A stretch of DNA of 64,000 nucleotides, taken from the NCBI GenBank assembly GCA_963969495.1, contig OZ018324.1:50424361-50488360 (forward strand), written 5' to 3'. The notes under the pieces are model-generated. The model saw only the letters and a list, made by a program, of their open reading frames with translations, made no database searches and was not told the DNA's origin. How positions within the stretch are numbered: position 1 is the first letter of the stretch; the number at the start of each line of letters is the position of its first letter. Position numbers and translations under genes: made by a program. Shown here piece after piece: positions 22,537 to 34,557 of this stretch. This DNA is from Ceratothoa steindachneri (Eukaryota; Arthropoda; Malacostraca; Isopoda; Cymothoidae).

Positions 22537-24085
22537 TTGGTGATCTGCAGGCCAGTACCGATACTATGGCTAAAGCGACTGCACAAATCACCCATGTTGG
22601 CATCGAAGCTGCCTGCCTTTTGGTCTTCCAACGCTGCACCGTGGTTCATCCAGGCTGAAGCACAATTCAATATAGCTATAATGTCATCCAGCAAGACAAA
22701 CTTTGACTCCATGTTCAGTTCGCAACCATCGTCGATTACCACTGAGGTCAGGGATGTCTTGGTTTCTTCGACCTCCAGTTCGTCTCTTTATGAGGACTTG
22801 AAAACCGCCCTCATCTCAAGAACAGCTGCATTAGAAGCCCAGCGCTTGAGACAACATGTCTCGCAAGAAAAGCTCGGGGATCGGAAGCCTTTACACTTGC
22901 TGCGTCGCATGCAGCATCTTCTTGGTGCGCAAGCGGCCTCCTTAGACAAGCCTCTCTTCCACCATCTCTTTCTACAAAATCTCCCTCATTCCACGCAAAT
23001 CATCCTCACCCCGATGGATTCTACCACAAGAGTTTTAAAACTGGCTGACACAGCTGATCGAATCGTCGAAGCCTCAACCTCGCAAGTGGTTTCAGTCTCT
23101 AGCCATTCGGATGAACGATTCACACGTTTAGAGGCATAAATTGAGGATCTCTAAAGCGCCCCGTCAAGAGTACCCTAAAACCTGAAATGTCTGTGGTCTC
23201 GACCCGGTCGAAATCACGTTCGAAGAAACGATCAAGCTTTTCCCCGTGTTTTTACCATGTGAAGTTCGGTGAAAACACTCGCAAATGCGTTTCCCTCTGT
23301 CAACAGAACTCGGAAAACTATGCTACCGGTCGCTCCTGGCGCCACGCGTCCGGCACTCGAGCTCTAAGCTGCCCCAGATCACAGACCCTTTGATGAAACT
23401 CATTTTTCTCATCGATGTTGGTGCTGATTTTACCCTACTTCCTTCGGAAATGCAGGAGACGTCTCCTATCCAGTACCTTTTTACAGCAAATGGAACCAAG
23501 ATCCCCGTTTATGGAACACAGCTGAATACACTTTCCTTAGCAAGCACTCCCTTGTGGATCAAGACAACTCACTTCGTTCTCGCACTTGCATATGCTCAGA
23601 GAAATCTACGGCCATCTCCACCGTCGTGCCGTCGACTTCGTTCAATAACATCTCGGAAAAATTCCCTTTTGTCCTCACTATGGTAGGCCAACCAATTAAG
23701 GTCAAGCATAGCGTGACTCATCACATCCTCACCACCGAACCTCCTATGGACGCCAAAGCCTGGCGACTTCCGCCGGAACGGTTAAAAAAAGTGAAGGAGG
23801 AATTTCAGCACATGTTGGATCTCAAGATAATTAGACCTCCCAAGAGCAATTGGTCCCCAGCGCTTCAAATGGAACCCAAGAAAACTGGGGACTGGCACTC
23901 ATGCGGTGATCTTTGCACCCTCAATGCCATTACCATTCCGACAGGAATCCCGTTCCTTGCATATAGGATTTGTCGGCCAATCTACATGGGCGCACAATCT
24001 TTTCAAAGATTGACTCTCAACGCAAGCCTCGTCAGTTTCTTGATATTTGTCATCTTTTACTACAGACTTATCAAAGACTTTGTAG
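22537..24085 (+). pseudogene. Gypsy-type retrotransposon fragment (gag, protease, RT start)
   Basis: The frame 22537-23139 is a gag of the Mag/CsRN1-like type: KLPAFWSSNAAPWFIQAEAQ, then LGDRKPLHLLRRMQHLLG and LFLQNLPHSTQIIL. A frameshifted zinc-finger remnant CFYHVKFGENTRKC follows (about 23250-23290). The protease frame reads FLIDVGADFTLLP (about 23406-23445). The active-site D-T/S-G is D-V-G, so it is inactive. The RT start (23710-23990) reads HHILTTEPPMDAK, RLKKVKEEFQHMLDLKIIRP and GDLCTLNAITIP, with FSKID in another frame near 24000. The sequence then leaves the family; RT core, RNase H, integrase and LTRs are not seen. Confidence 0.88.
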
Positions 24086-24119
24086 TTATTCTAAAGCCCA
24101 TCAACAACCTCCTGTGACC

Positions 24120-25236
24120 AGCGAATATAGGCGTCAAAACCTCTGTCACGTGGACTGATTTGACAACCCTTAAGTTGTCCAAAGATACTAGCACAGATTA
24201 GAAATCCATACAGTTAGAAAATAGATAAGAACTGACTGTTATTGTCGCAGTTATTATTTTTAGACTAAAAGTTTTAACATCTTATGTTAGAAGAGAGGAA
24301 TCAGATTATATTTCTTTTCATGGATGCTATCTTCAGAGAAGCTAGGCCAATCGCTAAATAAACCTTTTTTATTTATTATATCATCATGCAATTTATAACG
24401 CACTCTAATAAAGTGATCAGGAAAGCGATCACAAACTAGATAATCGGAACCTATCAATATGAAATCAAGAAATAGAGCGAATGATCTATGAACGATAATC
24501 TAGCAAGATGTTTGTGATATGTTTAAATGGAAGGCTCTTGTTAGACACCTTCAGCGAAAGCTCGTTTATGAATTCCTCAACTTCTTCCAAAATCGACTTT
24601 TGCAATTAGAACTACATTACATTTCCAGCGCTAAATCAATCTGTTCAGCCTTAAATATCCATTATTACAACTATACAAGATTGTATACAAAGTTTGGCCA
24701 TGTGAATAAACACATATATTCGGATCATGTCAAGAATAGGGAACCCAACATCCACATGGGTCGCTATTCTTAAAAAGTAAATGGGGAGGGGGGCATTATT
24801 TTTGACTTGGTAAAATTGGGTTCGCCCTTCTTGAAATGAGAAGTCCTCACTGATGCTTTTATATCCTCAGACGGTAGGTTAGGTCATGTTAACCTAACCC
24901 AACCCAATCAAAACACCATTGAGAGCTGGCCCCTAGAGGTCAATTTTGAGTGTTTGGCCTAGTAAATACTAGTTATTCACGAGTAGTAAGGCACATGGAC
25001 GTAGTTGCACACAGAGACTATGTAACATATTTGCTAAGAATCTAAAAAGCAGTGAGTTGCAGCAATTATCCATAGCGATTAATGGCGAGCCCACAGAAAT
25101 CTGGCCAACATTCCAAATTACCAGCACAGAACCGTCATTCACTCTGCACTTCGTTAATGCACAGACAGGCTTTCATAAACAACATAGTGAATCGCATTGG
25201 GGAGTACATAAGGAAAGAAGGTTTACTGACCAAAAG
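24120..25236. other. No gene recognised
   Basis: An AT-rich tract with short open frames (24519-24773 plus is the longest, no motif). Near 24878-24905 the sequence ggttaggtcatgttaacctaaccc is a small inverted repeat of a type common in arthropod dispersed repeats. Confidence 0.4.
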
Positions 25237-25718
25237 GTCGCGTGATCTCACCTATTCTAATTTATGATCTTACAACCTTAAAATCTTTCAATAATCCCTG
25301 CACTAACCCTGGGAGGACCTTGGAAATGCCATCATTCAAACGAGAATGTAACACAACATAAGTATTTCGAATTTCGTTAGAATCTTACAAATAGTTATGG
25401 TGTTATTGCCAAAAAATTCCAGGGCTAACCTTGGGAGGACTTTGGCAATTATATTATTCGAAAGAAAATGTAAAACAACAGGAGGGTTTCAAATGTCGTT
25501 AGAATCGGCCGAATAGTTATGTTATTGCCAAAACAAAATAATTCTCGGGCTAATCTTGAGAGGACTTTGGCAATTATATCATCCAAAAGAAAATATAAAA
25601 CAACATTAGGTTTTCAAATTTCGTTCAAATCGGCACAATAGTTACAATGTTATTACAAAAACAAAAATAAGCAAAACGGGGACCGACCGACATAGTGAGA
25701 TGTAAAGTCACACGCGAC
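25237..25718. mobile_element. MITE with internal 125-bp minisatellite, copy 1 (3 units)
   Basis: It begins gtcgcgtgatctcac and ends gtcacacgcgac, giving short inverted termini (GTCGCGTG/CACGCGAC). Between them are three degenerate units of about 125 bp. Each contains gggctaac(c)ttg(g)gaggac, ttggcaattatat, cgttagaatcgg and gttattgccaaaac. The sequence gaccgaccgacatagtgaga precedes the right end. The same element occurs at 53960-54340 with one unit fewer. No coding capacity was seen. Confidence 0.8.
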
Positions 25719-26355
25719 TAAAATTAACAACATGCGAGGATGCAAACGCGAATTTCTTCCAAATTAATTACAACAGTTCATATGGATGGAAAGGAATAAA
25801 GTAAACAGGGTAATTAATATATATATTTTTGTAAATGTCCTATATTCTTGCAATTATGAGGGCTATGACTAAGGAAATTCGATTGCTTTATTTAATATAT
25901 CGGTTTTAAAATATTACCCCATCTTCCCTAACTGCCAGACTTATCCTCGCTGCTTTTTACTTTTCTCCCTAAAAGTAAATTTTCGGGTCGGAGTGGGAAG
26001 TTCTCCTCCGCGGAAGAAATTCCCACTATTCTCGATGTCCTGAACACAGTTACAACACAAAATTTCCTTCAAATAATATCAAGAAAGTAGCACGAAGATA
26101 GCATAAATGTATTCCAAATAAAGGCGATTACTTCTAACAACTTTCTTCCACTGAAGATTATTTGATTGCTTTACAAGAATAAATGGTATCGAGGGTAACT
26201 TATAGACAAATACATATTTCATCATTAAAGTACATGGTCAAGTTTTATCATAAGCAATATTACCTAGTTAGGCTTCTTCCAAGAGGCCATTTATGAGTAT
26301 TTGTAGTATCACAACGGTTCACGACTTATTCTAAAATAGTTACAATCGATGTGGA
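25719..26355. other. No gene recognised
   Basis: AT-rich with a short GC-richer patch near 25960-26030 (tcctccgcggaagaaattccc). No open frame of note and no repeat ends were seen before repeat R-A begins at 26358. Confidence 0.4.
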
Positions 26356-26357
26356 AA

Positions 26358-26990
26358 AGGATGGTAGTTTTGTCCTTAGCTCCACGCCCAAATGTGCTCA
26401 ATCAGCGAAGTTTGAGCATAAACATAGTCGGGAGGGCGCGCTATCGTGTTTACATGCTTGTCTTCACGACTTTTAAATAAATTAATATATCGTTCATTTT
26501 TATTAAAGTGGAGATCACTTATGTTTAATTTTTAGTTTTTCATAATATTTATAATGGCGGTGCTATTCTTAACATGGGAACTTTGGTGTTCCCTATTCTT
26601 GCCGTGTTTCAATGTTAAACCATATTATTATAACATGCTAACTTAATGCATGAAGTAAATTTGTCCTTATTTAAACTCTTTTTTCGGGGGAGGGTTATTA
26701 AGTTTGAAAAAAACAAAACAAATTTAATTATATTTAGAAAATTTAAATAAAGAAATCCAGCAGGGCACTGAAAAGCCCAGATCTTGGTGGAAAAACACAA
26801 CTTTGGTAGTTCTGCTGTCAGTGAGTGAAATTGGCAGCGCTGAACTACCAATTCCTCACTGTCTGCATTGACATTACTGATACTGCATGCTTACTTTCAA
26901 ATTTTATTGTTCATGCCTTATTTTAGAACATTTTGTAAAGTAAAAGATGATTAATTATTCTCAAACTGCCCGCCCTCGAATTTTTGGATA
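26358..26990 (-). repeat. Unclassified repeat R-A, copy 2 (inverted)
   Basis: Reverse complement of 14030-14545 over several blocks (see copy 1). This copy carries about 150 bp more sequence in the middle (26450-26700), or copy 1 is deleted there. Its outer edge (26957-26990) is also inverted relative to 27703-27740. Confidence 0.7.
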
Positions 26991-26991
26991 A

Positions 26992-27639
<648 letters not shown>

Positions 27640-27650
<11 letters not shown>

Positions 27651-27745
27651 ATTAAATAGTGAATTAAGTAGTTTTTAAAAAATAGAGATATTTATAACAA
27701 AGCGACCCCCAAATTCGAGGGCAGGCATAATCCCCCAAATTAACT
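27640..27745 (+). repeat. Repeat R-A, partial direct copy
   Basis: aatttgcccacattaaatag...gaattaagta...tttataacaaagcg matches 13967-14030 in the same orientation. With the inverted copy at 26358-26990 it frames the (TA)n array and Penelope fragment D as inverted arms. Confidence 0.7.
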
Positions 27746-27749
27746 ACAA

Positions 27750-28463
27750 AGTTTTATAAAGTTTCAAGTATTTGCCATTATAGTTGCTATCAAATTCGCG
27801 CAGAAATCGCCCAAAATTCATCTGGGCGTCAAATATAACATTTTAACGCCCAGGCTTATTTCTTATTTCAAATCTGGGAGTCTGTACAAACATCTGGAAG
27901 CCATGTGTGAAAATGCAAGGCTAAGCTTAGCAGGTCTCTTCGGAACAGGCCAGGTCGCGAATTGGACTTTAGTTGTCAACCCTTTACATTATGCGTAAAT
28001 GAAATAGACGATAGTCCCAAAAGATGTCTTTTCGCGATCCAACGGCAACGCAAAAATACTAATGAAAATTTCATAATATGTCCATTTTTGCAAATTCTCT
28101 GTCCTAACCTAACCTTAACCTCTCGCTAGCCTCAAACGCCTAATTCGCTGCCGAGCCTCTTCCGAAAAAGACCCGCCTTAGCTTCTTCATTGGCACAACA
28201 AGCGCTATGAACCTTATGACTAACATGACGAGATCGTACCGCGTATATACCGTTCCTCGCTGACATTATTAATCACTATGCCCACGTAGCCATGGTTCGA
28301 AAAGGGCGCCGTACCACACAAGAAAGACAATAAAATCATTGAGACACGGAGGTTTAATGTCACATGAATAAATGGAAGAAATAAATGTCAAAGTAAAGAG
28401 AGAAGTCGGCATAAATGAAAAAAAAAGCAAAGATCTTTCAAGAGCAGATGGCATTTAAATATA
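27750..28463. other. No gene recognised
   Basis: Mixed composition with no open frame over 62 residues of interest and no repeat relationship found in this window. Confidence 0.4.
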
Positions 28464-29955
28464 GAGAGGATTACAGACATAAGCAACATGGGTTTTTAGA
28501 GAAGATATATACAGAATTACCAACATGTGCTTTGAAAGAGGGAGTTTAAAAAAGTTAGCAACATGAGTTTTGAGAAAGGATTTGCAGGCGTTAGTATTAT
28601 AGGATTTGGGAGAGGATTTACAGGCCTTAGCAACGTGTGTTGTGGGAGAGAATTTACAGACGTTAGTAACATGGGCTTTGAGAGAGGATTTATAGATTTA
28701 TCAACATATACCTTGGGAGAGGATTTACAGAAATTAGCAACATGGAATTGAGATATGATTTACAGAAGTTTGCAAAATGTGCTTTGAGAGAGGATTTACA
28801 GGCATTAGCAAAATTGACTTTGGGAGAAAATTTATGGATTTACCAACATGTCCTTTGAGAGTGGATTTATGGATTTACCAACATGTGCTTTAAGAGAGGA
28901 TATATAGATTTACCAACATGTGGTCTGAGAGTGGATTTATAGATTTACCAATATATTCTTTGAGTGATGATTTTTAGATCTACCAACATGTGCTTTGAGG
29001 GTATATTTATAGATTTTTCCAAGATGTGGTTTAAGAAAGGATTTACACAAGTTAGAAAAATGTGCTTTGAGATGAAATTTACAGACATTAGCAAGGTGTG
29101 GATTTATAAATGATTTATAGATTTACCAACTTGCCTTGAGAATGGATTTAGAGATTTAACATAATGTGCTTTGAGATAGGATTTATAAATTTATCAACAT
29201 GTGTTTTGAGAGTGAATTTATAGTTTACCAACATGTGCTTTGAGAGTGGATTTATAGACTTATCAACATTTGCTTAGGGAGAGGATTTAAGGAAGTTAGC
29301 AACTGTGTTTTGAGAGATAATTTATAGAAGTTAGCAAAATGTACTTTGAGAAGGGATTTGCAGAAGTTAGCAACATGTTCTTTGAGAGAAGATTTACGGA
29401 CGTTAGTAACGTATGGTTTGAGAGAGAATGTATAGATTTATTAACATGTGATTTGAGAGTGGATTTAGAGGCGTTAGCAACATGTACTTTGAGAGAGTAT
29501 TTAAAAGCGTTTAAAATACAGAAGTTAGCAACATGAGTTTGTAAGAAGACTTACTGGACTTAGCAACATGGGTTTTGTGAGAAGATTTAGAGAAGTTAGC
29601 GACATGGGCTTGTGATAAGATTTACAGGCGTTAAAAACATATGTTTTGTGAGAATATTTACCGGCATTAGCATCAAGGGCTTTGTGAGAAGATTTACAGA
29701 AGTTAACAACATGGGTTTGTGAGAAGATTTACAGAAGTTAGCAACGTGGTCTTTGTGAGAAGATTTACAGAATTTATAGAAGTTAGCAAAATGAGCTTTT
29801 TGAGGAGATTTACAGAAGATAGCAACATGGTCTTTGTGAGAAGTTGTAAGAAGATTTCCAGAAGTTAGTAGCATGGGCTTTGTGAGAAGATTTGAGAGAG
29901 AATTTACAGAAGTTCGCAACATGGGATTTGTGAGAGGATTTACAGAAGTTTGCAG
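28464..29955. repeat. 36-bp minisatellite, about 41 units
   Basis: Tandem units on the pattern gaggatttacagaagttagc-aacatgtgctttgaga. The 36-bp period is exact over long stretches (for example from 28614) and drifts by one to a few bases elsewhere. Because 36 is a multiple of three, translation gives 12-residue repeats on both strands: FERGFTDVSNM-like on plus (28563-28751, 29339-29536) and FCKSSHKDHVAN-like on minus (29922-29596). Units diverge strongly and stops occur, so I do not regard it as a gene. In the last third, tgtgagaag replaces tgagagagg, so variant units cluster. Confidence 0.92.
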
Positions 29956-29961
29956 CTGACT

Positions 29962-30144
29962 AGTGGTGGTGTTGGGAATTGCAAATTATAAGACCAAGGT
30001 TTCGACAGTATCGGGCGAATGGACAAAGGAGGCGCCATATTTATTAACTCATTTATTAAAGAGCGGCTAAGCAACGAGTGCATTGGGCAAAAATATTTTT
30101 GAAGATGTGTGCCTTGAAAGTGGTGGTGTTGGGAATTGCAAATT
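29962..30144. repeat. 26-bp direct repeat pair
   Basis: agtggtggtgttgggaattg...caaatt occurs at 29962-29987 and again at 30119-30144, identical over 26 bp. The 131 bp between them are not repeated. This could be a small segmental duplication or the scar of an insertion. Confidence 0.85.
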
Positions 30145-30448
30145 GGAGAAAGGTAGATTCTAGACTAAACTACCTTAGAAGGCTATAATCCACACGGTAA
30201 TGCAACTCTTCTCCTCACCTCCCTCCTTTCACAACGAACTAAGGTTTCCCTCGCGGGAGGCGAGTAAACAAAATGGCGACCAAGAGAAAAAGGCACCACA
30301 AAAATTGTGACGTTGCAATGAAACCCCATGAACCCATGAAGGGAGACCCCCCCCCCCCTCTTCATTATCCGACCCCATAAAATCTAATCTTGCATTCCTT
30401 ACTACTGAGTCCTCTCCCCCACACACTTTCCCCTTGAGACCAACTCAC

Positions 30449-30666
30449 CTCGATGGTGGTCTTGGAGGTGAAGGGGCTTGTGGAGGGCCTCCCCGAAGAA
30501 AGGGACCCACCCGTTGGCGACGGGAGCGAGGAGCCCCACCCAGAGGAAGAGGGTGACGCCCACGAGGACGGGGCGCATGCTCCTAAGGGCGGCAGTGGTG
30601 GAATCAAGGGTGAAGGCGGCGGCGGTCTGACGGGGGGGCCAACATCGTACCGAGGTCGTCGTCCCC
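30449..30666 (-). CDS. Putative host exon encoding a signal peptide
   Basis: On the minus strand a pyrimidine-rich 3' splice site (ctctcctccattttcag) ends at 30667. The open exon that follows contains ATG at 30578-30576, and the last exon base is G30449, followed by GTGAGT, a near-consensus donor. From that Met the exon encodes 43 residues plus one base (phase 1): basic start MRP, hydrophobic core VLVGVTLFLWVGLL, cleavage-type end APVANG, then WVPFFGEALHKPLHLQ. Third codon positions are almost all G or C, unlike the decayed elements around it. The frame is also open upstream of the Met across the exon. It suggests the first coding exon of a secreted or membrane protein. I do not recognise the protein, and no further exon was found. 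A plus-strand frame over the same bases is a shadow. Confidence 0.55.
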
Positions 30667-30669
30667 CTG

Positions 30670-31340
30670 AAAATGGAGGAGAGGGAAAGTGGGCGGGACC
30701 GAACCCATTCATAGACTGCGAGAATATTATGACGGGCGACTCAGCTAAATTTCATTATCATAAAATTCTCACAAGAAAGAAATCTTAATTAGAGCGAAGG
30801 TTTATTTAAACTAAATAACTTCATAATAAATCAAAATTTCTCTCATTAAAAATTTAATTTACCGGACTAATTTTATATTATTGTTTATTCCTATGATTGG
30901 TTACTCCCCCCTCCCCTGTGCTTGTTCGTCGATTTGAGTGACGTCATAATTTTCCTCTTAAAAATTCTTGATTTTCTTACTCTTGTTTATTCGCTATTTG
31001 AACTATGATGCCATGGCTGGTCCCAAGCCCGACTGAGAAAAGATAAGAAATCAGCCATGGAACATGAGTGTAAATAACACAGGGAACCAATTTTAATCAC
31101 ATTTTCTACTAACTTAGATTTATCTGCCAATTTTAATTTGTTTTTTCATGCTGATTTCAAATATATAATCCATTTTTACCCACATGCTATAGTTATTCTG
31201 TAATTTATATTTTCTCGTTTCCCCGAAAACCTCCCTCCGGACGGACAGAGAGGGTGCTTGTAGAAAGCAAATACTTCACAGTACATAGTAGTAAGATAGT
31301 AATAAGTGTTATTGTGCAAAATATTGACATTATTGTTTCT
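30670..31340. other. Intergenic or intronic, nothing recognised
   Basis: AT-rich from about 30780 onward. It would be the 5' side of the putative exon at 30449-30666. A tgtttcttttttcag acceptor-like sequence ends at 31348, 16 bp before the ATG of the next pseudogene. Confidence 0.4.
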
Positions 31341-31364
31341 TTTTTCAGGTCTCATGTTAGAGTG

Positions 31365-32455
31365 ATGGCTTCGTCAAGAGGAAATTGCGTTAATGATCCA
31401 GACACCTTCTGCTACATATGTGGCTGTTACATGATAGTTCGTCAAAGTCGCAATATATCAAACTTTGTGATCCGCATTCATAAGGCATATTTTGAAAATG
31501 ATGTGCCTGATATGGACGTCCACGGAATGGATTCAGAGTCTGCAGATTCATCATCAGATGCTGAACAGTCATTAGCTCCTCACTGTTTCAATCAAGAGGA
31601 TTTGAATTACTTGATACGTGATTTGGCGCTTTCCAAGAAAGCTGCAGAACATTTAGCCTCCAGGTTGAGTGAAAGACATATGCTTGACAGGTCGGTACGG
31701 GTATCATATTATTGAACAAGGGAGAGTAGATTTGTTAAGTTTTTCTCTGAGAAAAAACAATTTGTATACTGCCACAATGTTCCTGGTCTGTTTACCAAGT
31801 TGGGACTTGGCACCTATAGCCCTGCTGAGTGGAGACTGTTTCTGGATAGCTCCAAGTGTAACCTCAAGTTTGTCCTTTTGTATAATGGCAATGACTTTGG
31901 TGCAGTTCCTCTCGGTCACTCTGTCCATCTGCGAGAAACTCACGATGAGATAAGAAGGGTCATGGATTTACTTAAGTACCATGAACACAATTGGATCATA
32001 TGTGTAGACCTTAAGATGGTCAACTTCCTCCTTGGCCAGCAGAAGGGATATACAAAATGTCCATGCTATATCTGAATGTGTGACAGTCGAGCCCGTGACA
32101 AACACTGGTCCTCAAAAGATTGGCCAATTCGGGAAACTTTGGAAGCAGTAATACCAAACATTGTTAATGAGTTAATCGTAAGTCGAGAGAAGATCGTTTT
32201 CCCTCCACTTCATCTCAACTGGGGTTGATGAAGCAGTATGTCAAGGCGTTGAACACTGACAATGATTGTTTTCAGTGCATAGTATCAGCGTTTCTTGCTT
32301 TGTCATACGAAAAAATAAAAGCAGGAGTATTTGATGGTCCCCAAATCCGAAGACTTCTGAGTGATTCTAGATTCGTGAACACCATGAATGAAAAAGAGAA
32401 GGCAGCCTGGTTCTAATTTTCTGCCGTTGTTCGTAACTTCTTGGAAACTTCTTGA
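31365..32455 (+). pseudogene. Uncharacterised multi-copy arthropod protein family, copy 1
   Basis: From ATG 31365 the protein reads MASSRGNCVNDPDTFCYICG, then jumps to DMDVHGMDSESADSSSDAEQ, HCFNQEDLNYLIRDLALSKK and LSERHMLDRSVRVSYY. After frame changes it continues KFFSEKK, HNVPGL, YSPAEWRLFLDSSKCNLK, HDEIRRVMDLLKYHEHNW, VDLKMVNFLLGQQKGYTK, EKIVFPPLHLN, MKQYVKALNTDNDCF, IKAGVFDGPQIRRLL and VVRNFLET, stopping at 32455. It parallels copy 2 (20795-22266) block for block. Roughly 100 residues after the first CxxC segment are missing, and so is the C-terminal part that copy 2 retains (MSVKMHY...SKKRKF). There is an acidic Ser/Asp segment and one conserved CxxC; no enzymatic motif is obvious. An acceptor-like tttcttttttcag lies 16 bp upstream. 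Function unknown. Confidence 0.8.
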
Positions 32456-32737
32456 TGATAGGCGTGATAAAATGAAAATTATTGTATAATTTTAGTTATT
32501 GATATTACGAAAAATCTGTAGCATTTAGAGAGAATCTGATTTCAGATTTAAATTCAGTATGCTCGAATTAGGTAGTAAAATGTACTTTAGTCAATTCACC
32601 AAATACATTTTTCCTCAGTGTAATCATTAGCGGTTGCACTCACCTAAAACTAAAAATAACAATTCTCTCTTTACCCCTGAAGATGTAAACACGAGAACGT
32701 TTCCACTTTTCTGTTATTTCACTTTGGAATATTTGAA

Positions 32738-32747
32738 ATATATATAT

Positions 32748-32836
<89 letters not shown>
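32738..32836. repeat. (TA)n microsatellite, 99 bp
   Basis: TA run with one AA interruption near 32760. It lies on the 5' side of the GIY-YIG element fragment G, about 100 bp before its first recognisable codons. Confidence 0.97.
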
Positions 32837-32841
<5 letters not shown>

Positions 32842-32929
32842 TTAAGTAAAAGGCCATGTTGCATGCAGGTTCTATTAAAGTCTAAAGCTGTGGCAGCGTT
32901 CTTAATTTTAACTTGTATTTTCTTAATAT

Positions 32930-33657
32930 TTCTTACAAGTTTTTTAACGGGGTCTTCGAGGGCAATTTCTCATTCATCCTCGTGGACGGCTGTTGATCAC
33001 GAACTTAAGAGGGTTTTCTGAGTTCTCGTTAACAACGGCTACCCATAAGAATCCATCGACGCCACCATGAAATTAACTTGGCTGCTGGCCCTGGCGTCAG
33101 GTCTATTCCGAAGAAGAGTAATATCGACCTTTATTACAAGGCCAATATGAACATCGGCTACCCTGAAGTTGAAAAGGCTCTCAAAGCCATTCTCCATCGT
33201 AACGTGACCCCACCCGATGCTAATACGGATATTAATCTAATTACATATATACTACAAGACAAAGATAACAAGTAGTTGCATCATGAAGAACAGCTGTCTC
33301 CCTCCAACGAGCGAACTCCAGGAGCCTAACGTCGTGTACGAATATTCGTGCAAAGTAGGTGACTGCGAACATCGCAATTCAAAGTACATCGGTGTAACCT
33401 CCACAACCCTGTCAAGGCGACTGACAGCTCATCTTTAGGATGGTACGATTAAAAAACACGCCCACTCTCATGGCACTACTCTAACCCGTGAAAAACTAAA
33501 TCGGGACACCTCCATCAGCCTGAGAATCCAAAATCGCAGAAGATTACGGATGGCCGAAGCCGTCATCATTCAAATGAAGAAACCTGCAATTAACATGCAA
33601 CTTCAGCCGGAAATAATACTCCCGACATCTCGGCGTCTCCGAGTTGACCGCTGTTAA
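32930..33657 (+). pseudogene. Penelope-like element fragment G (divergent GIY-YIG class)
   Basis: At 33000-33070 a frame reads HELKRVF-VLVNNGYP-ESID, the RT thumb/linker seen in this class (LxxNGYP). A second piece (33078-33275) includes NIDLYYKAN. The nuclease frame runs from ATG 33283 to TAA 33655-33657. It has VVYEYSC, then SKYIGVTSTTLSRRLTAHL, one in-frame TAG, DGTIKKH, TTLTREKLNRDTS, RLRMAEAVIIQMKKPAINMQ. All GIY-YIG signature positions (VVY, YIG, the Arg in SRRL, the Glu in AEAVI, the terminal Asn) are kept; only the TAG breaks the frame. The LTxxxLxxxT stretch distinguishes it from the other Penelope copies here. Confidence 0.8.
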
Positions 33658-33729
33658 AAGAAGCACGTTTTCAAACTTCATTTTCCTTTGCCTCCTTTAC
33701 CAGAGAACTAGATCAAAGCGACAAATCGT

Positions 33730-33960
33730 CAGAAATGAAATGAAAGGGAAAGTGGGGGAAAAAGTTTTAGATCCCCGTGCCCCTCCTCCACCCCACAACC
33801 AATCCCTCCCGGAGGAGGGACCAGGTCAGGAAGGGGTGAGACCCGGTTCCCCCGAGTTTCCCCGGCGCCCTCCTCCGTCAGGTCCTGAAGGTACCGAGAG
33901 AAAAGAGCTCCGGAGAGGAGATGAGAGGAAGAGGAGGACTGAAATAAATTCAAAGGCTTG
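33730..33960 (+). pseudogene. Possible LINE ORF1 N-terminal scrap
   Basis: A GC-rich, Pro/Glu/Arg-rich open frame (33644-33961). The run ggaccaggtcaggaagg...gagagaaaagagctc resembles the 5' part of the ORF1 at 3354-3716 read on its coding strand (ggaccaggccgaagcgg...ggagaaaagagc). The likeness is by eye only. It could equally be an unrelated GC-rich block. Confidence 0.3.
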
Positions 33961-34557
33961 AAAGTTGACTAAGTTGGCCTGTAGACCTGTTTAACGTGGG
34001 ACCCGGACCACGGTGTTTTTATGTTTTCCAAGCATTTAATTGTTACTATTTGCTGTACCTGGCCCAGGTGTTAGTGCTTGGCCCATCTTTGGATAGCGGT
34101 AAAGGAGAAAGATAATTGAAGTGGAAGGAAGTTGGAGGTTTGCAGAGAGGTGCAAGTTGCGTGGAGGTCACGCTAATCTCTGTACTATAAACTAATTTTA
34201 GAGTTAAATTCAAAATAAGTTAGGGTGAAAGTGTGTCTTATGTGGTTGTTTTATATGTTATGTGTGTATGAGATAGGCGTTCAAACCGTTGTTAGAGATA
34301 TTTGTTTTCCTGCTATGTTAATAACTCGAGTTTCTGTGATTTTTGTAGCATAATTCTCAAATCTGTATCTGTTGTGTGGGCTCATGTCCCTTGGTTATTT
34401 ATTTGTTTAATTATCTTCTTTATTCATGTTGTTTTTCCTTTTTCGTTCATTGGCACTTTTTGGTTAGTTTTGTCATTCCTTGTAGGTATCAAGTCCAATC
34501 CGGTGAGTTTGTCATTATTCGGGAAATTTTTGTCACAATTGGGTTTCCTTATTTGGT
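33961..34557. other. 3' UTR of LINE D and unassigned sequence
   Basis: On the minus strand the sequence after the LINE D ORF2 stop (34558) includes tgaataaag near 34420, a possible polyadenylation signal, but no poly(A) or other tail was found. The plus-strand open frames here (34302-34604) are AT-biased shadows. 33961-34300 shows nothing recognisable. Confidence 0.45.

Noticed and set aside
22527..22742. Minus-strand frame opposite the Gypsy gag
   Set aside because: The plus strand carries clear gag motifs in the same stretch.
24519..24773. 84-residue open frame considered as a small gene
   Set aside because: AT-rich background, no motif, no splice-site framing and no second copy in the window.
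24878..24905. TTAGG/AACCT words suggesting telomeric repeat
   Set aside because: Only a few irregular units occur as an inverted pair; this is a common motif in arthropod dispersed repeats and not a telomere array.
28464..29955. CRISPR-like array of 36-bp repeats
   Set aside because: Units are contiguous with no unique spacers, divergent, and in a eukaryotic repeat context; it is a minisatellite.
30453..30788. 111-residue plus-strand open frame, Gly/Pro/Glu-rich
   Set aside because: It is the antisense of the better-supported minus-strand exon (splice sites, signal peptide, GC3 bias) and has no motif.
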